Assembly: GCA_019323555.1 (NCBI GenBank)
Contig: JAHWHC010000008.1
Location: 1-10,447, forward strand
DNA length: 10,447 nt
Reading direction: 5' to 3'
From: Candidatus Woesearchaeota archaeon
GTDB taxonomy: Archaea; Nanobdellota; Nanobdellia; Woesearchaeales; ARS49
This document shows positions 7,077 to 10,447 of the stretch, in pieces. The notes under the pieces were generated by a model. That model made no database searches. It worked only from the letters and a program-made list of their open reading frames with translations, and had not been told where the DNA came from. The number at the start of each line of letters is the position of its first letter. The first letter of the stretch is position 1. Both the position numbers and the translations under genes were made by a program.

Positions 7077-7649
7077 CTAGAACCGTATTTCAACTTGCCC
7101 GCAGAAATAGCCTTGTTGCATTATTTCCTGTAATTCTGGGGTGAACCTTTCTTCAATACCGCCTTCTTTCCTATCAACTCTTCTTAGAATTAGATTAGAT
7201 AAGCCTCCTCTTACGCTGTTTACTATTCTGTCTAATACCTTTTGTTCTTTTGTTGATAATTCAGGCAGGTGCAACATCTCGTCTTCTAGAATGCATGGTG
7301 CGCCAGTAGATACCTGCGTTGGTCTTGGCACCATTCTCTTTTTTCCATACAGGATCGCCATTCCAGCATCAAGAGGTGTTTGGATCTCTACTGGAATTAC
7401 CCAATTAAGCGCCCTTGACTGATAGAATAAGAAGCTTCTCCCATTGCCTACATATTTTCCTTGCTGTGCTGGATCTCCGATTATGCTTACCTCTCCTGTG
7501 AATCCTTCCTGGTCTTGTATCAGGCCAACCCAGCCTCTTAGCGTAGCATCGCCATTGCTGCCAAAAAGACCTCTGTCTTTTTGTTTACCTTTGAATGAAC
7601 GATGTATTTTATCAGGAGTTCTCCTTGTATCATGAAATCCATATACCAT
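7077..7649 (-). CDS. Soluble protein of unknown function, 190 aa
   Basis: Not recognised. There is no signal peptide or membrane segment. The first 30 residues are basic with HDTRRTPDKIHR. The middle (36-115) looks beta-rich and glycine-rich (GWVGLIQDQEGFTGEVSIIGDP). Residues 132-160 look helical, and the end contains an RF strand. Only two cysteines (C119, C183), so it is not a zinc ribbon. The ATG is supported by a TATA-like box about 29 bp upstream with no Shine-Dalgarno, suggesting a leaderless transcript. That box is identical over 12 bases to the one before the upstream LpxC-like gene, which hints at matched expression. The normal amino-acid composition argues for a real gene. Confidence 0.7.
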   Translation of the reverse strand: MVYGFHDTRRTPDKIHRSFKGKQKDRGLFGSNGDATLRGWVGLIQDQEGFTGEVSIIGDPAQQGKYVGNGRSFLFYQSRALNWVIPVEIQTPLDAGMAILYGKKRMVPRPTQVSTGAPCILEDEMLHLPELSTKEQKVLDRIVNSVRGGLSNLILRRVDRKEGGIEERFTPELQEIMQQGYFCGQVEIRF

Positions 7650-7669
7650 TTTATCTAAAAAGAAAGCAG

Positions 7670-7815
7670 ATGGTTTTTAAAGTTAATGAAAAGTATGTTT
7701 TCATCCAAAACTTTGGGAAGAAGAATCTAATTATGACGTATATGCCGCGTTACTTGAAAGAATTGAAGGTTTTTCTGAGCTCGCCGGCGGTGTTGTAAGG
7801 CTGGATGATTTATAG
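7670..7815 (+). pseudogene. Possible small plus-strand gene with a frame break
   Basis: From ATG 7670 one frame reads MVFKVNEKYVFIQNFG. A second frame, from about 7717 to TAG 7813-7815, reads EEESNYDVYAALLERIEGF and continues SELAGGVVRLDDL, which looks like a natural amphipathic protein. One extra G in the GGG at 7715-7717 would join them into a 48-residue product. The second half lies opposite the Ser/Thr/Pro-rich tail of the LpxC-like protein, and such a tail is what the antisense of an acidic coding sequence tends to give. CATATACC near 7640-7647 is at leaderless-promoter distance from the ATG. Against it: it is short, the first part overlaps another gene's promoter, and no family is recognised. 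Confidence 0.25.
7673..7684 (-). promoter_or_regulatory. TATA-like promoter of the 190-aa gene
   Basis: The minus strand reads AACTTTAAAAAC, centred about 29 bp before the ATG at 7649. The same 12-mer occurs before the LpxC-like gene at 8812-8823, at comparable spacing. Confidence 0.5.
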
Positions 7816-8792
7816 GGCTGTAATCTTTTTGCCAGTCCTGACAACACAGCAAGATCATTTTCATGATTACTTCTTGGCCTGACTACCATTTTAACTCCCG
7901 CTAATCTGCCCGCTAACAGTGCAAGAATAGCTAATTTATCTGTCATTGTGTGTCTTGCAACCTCTCCGGAATATCTTTCTTGTGCACGCCACTCTTCTGC
8001 TGTTTTTGTAGGCAGAAACACATTTGTTTCATCAAAACCATGTCCTATACCCAGTGTAGGGTTTAAAAGGCTTGCAAAGAATTTTGCTGCAGTCATCTGG
8101 TATCTTTTAGGCAAAAAAAACAGATATTTGTCTATGTGCATGCCGTATGGCCTTGCTCCTGCTATTTCATTACGAAAAGTTTCAGGCGTTATTGTAAGCT
8201 CTTCTGTTTGTTCGCCGATTGATGCAGGATAATCTGTAGTTACCCGCATCACAACAGCATCACTGTCAATTGGGTAAAAGGATATTTTCTCTGTCTCAAA
8301 AGGTTTCTCTAATCGCAGGGTTCTTCTTTCCTTGTCCTGCTCTATGGTGCCATTGCTTGCAATTCTTTCGCATAGTCTATTTTCTGCTGTGCCGATTATT
8401 GGCACAACTTCTGGTTCATTCATTCCCTCTGCTGCAAAAAGCTCTCTTGAATAGTATGTTAAAAGATAAGAAGGGTGTGTTTTCCCTATTGGTGCAAGTC
8501 TTCTGAGCGCTATTCTTGCATTATCAATTCCATTTGCATAGAATATTGCAAGAAGATGCTCAGGGGTCAGTACTTTTGCGCTGCCCTGCCTTAGCAAGAT
8601 AGATCTCCTGCAGGCCTGGGCTCTTCTGTAATCTGCTTTTACCTCTCCACGCTGAACCTGGAATACTATTCCTGTGTCTGGTTCTGCTGGAGAAACCTTC
8701 ATGTTTACATAGTGCCCGCTATAGGGACATTTCTCAATTTGCAAAAATTCTTTTTTGATTGTTCTCTGTAATGACAAAATCCCCACTCCCAA
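7731..8792 (-). CDS. lpxC: LpxC-like zinc deacetylase
   Basis: LpxC removes the N-acetyl group from UDP-3-O-acyl-GlcNAc, the committed step of bacterial lipid A synthesis. Family marks in order: QRTIKKEF at 9-16; PAEPDTGIVFQ at 35-45; EHLLAIFYANGIDNA at 78-92 (catalytic Glu78, zinc ligand His79); GARPYG at 212-217; GIGHGFDETNVFL at 248-260; RHTMTD at 280-285 (zinc ligands His281 and Asp285); RSNH at 307-310 (His310, matching the general-acid His of SGH). Two usual residues differ: the Lys after the first His is Thr282, and the second Asp of that helix is Ile289. The LpxC fold should end near residue 322; residues 323-353 are a Ser/Thr/Pro-rich extension. The first codon at 8792 is TTG. GTG at 8786 or TTG at 8777 (giving MSLQRT, with GGGAGTG upstream) fit the family start as well or better. 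Substrate in an archaeon is unknown; it may act on another N-acetylated nucleotide sugar. Confidence 0.85.
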   Translation of the reverse strand: MGVGILSLQRTIKKEFLQIEKCPYSGHYVNMKVSPAEPDTGIVFQVQRGEVKADYRRAQACRRSILLRQGSAKVLTPEHLLAIFYANGIDNARIALRRLAPIGKTHPSYLLTYYSRELFAAEGMNEPEVVPIIGTAENRLCERIASNGTIEQDKERRTLRLEKPFETEKISFYPIDSDAVVMRVTTDYPASIGEQTEELTITPETFRNEIAGARPYGMHIDKYLFFLPKRYQMTAAKFFASLLNPTLGIGHGFDETNVFLPTKTAEEWRAQERYSGEVARHTMTDKLAILALLAGRLAGVKMVVRPRSNHENDLAVLSGLAKRLQPYKSSSLTTPPASSEKPSILSSNAAYTS

Positions 8793-8811
8793 GCAAAAGA
8801 AAATGTAAATT

Positions 8812-8823
8812 GTTTTTAAAGTT
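8812..8823 (-). promoter_or_regulatory. TATA-like promoter of the LpxC-like gene
   Basis: The minus strand reads AACTTTAAAAAC in the 38-base gap after the 139-aa gene. Its centre is 25 bp from TTG 8792, 31 bp from GTG 8786 and 40 bp from TTG 8777, so it allows either a near-leaderless start or a short leader holding GGGAGTG. Confidence 0.5.
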
Positions 8824-8830
8824 TTGCAAA

Positions 8831-9250
8831 CTACCAGTTCCAGGTTGCTTTTGTTCTTGTATTGAGCAGCGCATTGTACTCTTTTACAACTGCTATTGAA
8901 ACAAAATCAACAACATACTCAAGCAGCTCCTTAAGTTCTGTTTTTAGAAAATCATCTTGAAGCATTCTCTCGCGCAGGGGTTCTATTTCATTGTAATGAA
9001 AAACAAAATCAAGCCAGTCACATTCATCAGGCTCTTTGCCTGGATTTTTTTCTTTGAATTCATCGATTATTTGCTTTAGCCTGCTCAAGCAGTGTTCCTC
9101 AACCCTGTTTGCTGCTTTGCAGCTCACACTTGAGACAAGAAAATTCATGACTTGCCTGGCTTTTGGCTCTTCTCCAAGGGTCTGCTGTACAAAATACTTA
9201 TGTTCTTCGTAGATATCTTCCCATGCAAAAAAGCCCCATGGTTCTTCCAT
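8831..9250 (-). CDS. Helical protein of unknown function, 139 aa
   Basis: Not recognised. It is acidic and almost wholly helical by eye, with no signal peptide or membrane helix. Aromatic residues cluster at the start (PWGFFAWEDIYEE, 4-16) and the protein ends in TWNW. Three cysteines (C44, C54, C77) do not form a clear metal site. The helices at 30-66 and 87-130 could form a small helical bundle. The start ATG has a TATA box 30 bp upstream, placed right after the preceding gene's stop, and no Shine-Dalgarno, so the transcript is probably leaderless. Its own promoter and that of the next gene suggest single-gene units rather than an operon with the LpxC-like gene. Confidence 0.7.
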   Translation of the reverse strand: MEEPWGFFAWEDIYEEHKYFVQQTLGEEPKARQVMNFLVSSVSCKAANRVEEHCLSRLKQIIDEFKEKNPGKEPDECDWLDFVFHYNEIEPLRERMLQDDFLKTELKELLEYVVDFVSIAVVKEYNALLNTRTKATWNW

Positions 9251-9275
9251 TGCATTATAGAAGTAAGTCTTGAAA

Positions 9276-9285
9276 CATTATAAAG
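9276..9285 (-). promoter_or_regulatory. TATA box of the 139-aa gene
   Basis: The minus strand reads CTTTATAATG, centred about 30 bp before ATG 9250 and only two bases past the stop codon of the aminotransferase-like gene. Confidence 0.55.
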
Positions 9286-9287
9286 TT

Positions 9288-10061
9288 TTATGTTCTCTTC
9301 ACTTCAATAGAAACAGCATCACAATTGACCCGGATATATCTTGGACAGATTGTATAAGGCAAATTGTGCTCTTTGCAGTACGCAAGTATTTTCTCTTTCT
9401 CTTCTTCACTTGAAAATTTAACAACAACATTTATTCCTTTGCTATCGCGATGAACAATATCAAAGTCTTTTAGATCCTCTTTTATCTGGATATTTTTTGT
9501 CTCCCATGCAAGTAGTTTTGCAAATAATTTATCCAGCTCCTCACTAAGCGCTTTTAATTTAGAATCATCAAACTCTCCTTCAAACGCTCCTTCATCATAA
9601 GCAATGAATCCGCCGTAATGCAGATTGATTGGCTTGTCTTTTCCAAAGCTTCCGATTATTATATCGCCGACTTTAGCCAGTTCTGTTCCAATGCTCCCGC
9701 TTGCATCATTTATCAATAAACATTTTCGTTCAGCACAAATCTCTGAGATAACTTCCATTGGCTGCTCTGAAAAGTATCCATTCAGTGAATTAATCAACAA
9801 TACAGATTTCTCGTCTGCTTTTGCTTTCAAATCAGAAAAATCAAGTATTCCATAATCTGTCTTCAGTTCAACTTTTTCTAGGCCTGCTTTCTTAGGATAA
9901 TCTCTGTAAGTCAGCCATCCTCCCTGGTCCTGTATCAGGACTTTTTCCTTCCCAAGATTCTTGCAAAACTTAAGAGCATAAAGTATCGCATGGTCTCCTG
10001 ACTCAACTAATTTAATTTTCTTCTTTCCAGTCAATTCCTGTAATTTATCCTGAACTTCCAT
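9288..10061 (-). CDS. Compact PLP-dependent aminotransferase-like protein (fold type I, DegT-like)
   Basis: Enzymes of this fold use pyridoxal phosphate; DegT/DnrJ/EryC1/StrS members aminate sugar nucleotides. Numbered from the longer start at 10079, the visible marks are ESGDHAILYAL at 26-36 (phosphate-binding region), LLINDASGSIG at 121-131 (Asp125 would pair with the PLP ring nitrogen), and a GDIIIGSFGKDK segment at 138-149, where Lys149 fits the Schiff-base lysine of SF-x-x-x-K, followed by GG at 156-157. At 257-263 residues it is far shorter than the usual 370-400, keeping the large domain and little of the C-terminal one. I prefer ATG 10061 because a TATA-like box lies 27 bp upstream of it; ATG 10079 adds only MLFLRV. 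It is divergent from a methyltransferase. The fold is likely; the reaction is not known. Confidence 0.7.
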   Translation of the reverse strand: MEVQDKLQELTGKKKIKLVESGDHAILYALKFCKNLGKEKVLIQDQGGWLTYRDYPKKAGLEKVELKTDYGILDFSDLKAKADEKSVLLINSLNGYFSEQPMEVISEICAERKCLLINDASGSIGTELAKVGDIIIGSFGKDKPINLHYGGFIAYDEGAFEGEFDDSKLKALSEELDKLFAKLLAWETKNIQIKEDLKDFDIVHRDSKGINVVVKFSSEEEKEKILAYCKEHNLPYTICPRYIRVNCDAVSIEVKRT

Positions 10062-10065
10062 AACC

Positions 10066-10074
10066 CTTAAAAAG
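10066..10074 (+). promoter_or_regulatory. TATA-like promoter of the methyltransferase gene
   Basis: The plus strand reads CTTAAAAAG, centred 26 bp before ATG 10096, consistent with a leaderless transcript. It is interleaved with the minus-strand promoter. Confidence 0.45.
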
Positions 10075-10083
10075 AGCATTCGC

Positions 10084-10092
10084 TTAATAAAG
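10084..10092 (-). promoter_or_regulatory. TATA-like promoter of the aminotransferase-like gene
   Basis: The minus strand reads CTTTATTAA, centred 27 bp before ATG 10061. It lies between the TATA box and the start codon of the divergent methyltransferase gene. Confidence 0.45.
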
Positions 10093-10095
10093 ATT

Positions 10096-10447
10096 ATGAA
10101 TTATTACGACGAAACAGCAGAAGGCTATAATGAGCTTCATGGAGAAGAACAATTAAAAAAACTCCGGATAATAGCTGATGAAATAAAAGTAACAAAAGAT
10201 ACAAAACTATTAGACGTCGGCTGCGGCACAGGACTCTCAGCAAAAGTTTTTAACTGCAATATAACTGGAATTGATCCTGCTGAAAAACTTCTAAAACAAG
10301 CCCCTTTCAAAACTATCAAGGCAAAAGCAGAATCAATGCCATTCAAAGACCATGAATTTGATATAGTTATTGCAGTCACATCTATCCACAACTTCGCTGA
10401 CATAGAAGCAGGACTGAAAGAAATCAAGCGGGTTGGTAAAGATCAGT
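10096..10447 (+). CDS. Class I SAM-dependent methyltransferase, 3' end outside the window
   Basis: The first 117 residues are present; the frame is open to the window edge. Motif I, LLDVGCGTG at 38-46, is the S-adenosylmethionine-binding loop. Asp60 in TGIDPAEKLL fits the acidic residue that holds the SAM ribose. AESMPFKDHEFDIVIAV at 78-94 covers the motif III/IV region of Methyltransf_11-type enzymes. The beginning (YYDETAEGYNELHG) is typical of UbiE/small-molecule methyltransferases. The substrate cannot be told from this part. ATG 10096 gives the natural family start and has a TATA-like box 26 bp upstream. It is the only clear plus-strand gene and is divergent from the PLP enzyme gene. Confidence 0.9.
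   Translation, partial: MNYYDETAEGYNELHGEEQLKKLRIIADEIKVTKDTKLLDVGCGTGLSAKVFNCNITGIDPAEKLLKQAPFKTIKAKAESMPFKDHEFDIVIAVTSIHNFADIEAGLKEIKRVGKDQ

Noticed and set aside
10137..10427. Minus-strand frame of 96 codons at the right edge
   Set aside because: Antisense to the methyltransferase, whose SAM motif I is clear on the plus strand.
1..10447. CRISPR array, tRNA, rRNA, insertion sequence or defence island
   Set aside because: No regular short repeats with spacers, no cloverleaf or rRNA-like stretch, no transposase or nuclease-effector motif, and no terminal inverted repeats were found by eye.

Overview
The window reads as chromosomal DNA of an AT-rich archaeon, most likely a DPANN lineage of the Woesearchaeota/Pacearchaeota kind (inference). 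Three things support an archaeon. There is a Rad50 with a CxxC zinc hook. Nearly every transcription unit has a TATA-like box about 26-30 bp before its start codon, the layout of leaderless archaeal transcripts. One gene has a near-perfect archaeal Shine-Dalgarno site. No rRNA, tRNA, CRISPR array, insertion sequence or phage gene was seen, and coding density is very high: the longest gene-free stretch is about 90 bases.

All genes run on the minus strand except the last. Read in the direction of transcription (right to left) they are: a compact PLP-dependent aminotransferase-like gene (9288-10061), divergent from a SAM methyltransferase gene that runs off the right edge (10096 onward, plus strand); a small helical protein of unknown function (8831-9250); a homologue of LpxC, the lipid A deacetylase (7731-8792); an unrecognised soluble protein (7077-7649); a two-gene unit encoding a tandem zinc-ribbon protein and a cysteine-containing membrane protein (6605-7021, 6055-6603); methionyl-tRNA synthetase (4046-6022), whose end overlaps a DUF1461/Lit-like four-helix membrane protein (3502-4062); a lipoprotein with four Ig/cadherin-like repeats (2101-3408); and Rad50 (63-2021, continuing past the left edge).

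The points most worth attention are these. (1) The Rad50 frame has an in-frame TAA at 63-65, and the codons after it encode the expected H-loop end of Rad50, so the gene is nonsense-interrupted or the base is wrong. (2) An LpxC homologue keeps its zinc ligands although archaea make no lipid A; it has an unusual start and a low-complexity tail. (3) Opposite that tail lies a plausible, frame-disrupted small plus-strand reading frame. (4) A 9-bp inverted repeat sits at the predicted start of transcription of the lipoprotein gene. (5) The two promoters at 10061-10096 are interleaved, so they probably cannot fire together. (6) A Lit-like protein lies just upstream of a lipoprotein gene.

No single pathway unites the region. 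A loose surface theme (Lit-like protein, repeat lipoprotein, LpxC-like deacetylase, sugar-aminotransferase-like enzyme, cysteine-rich membrane protein) is interspersed with housekeeping genes. Family assignments come from motifs read by eye and no search was run.
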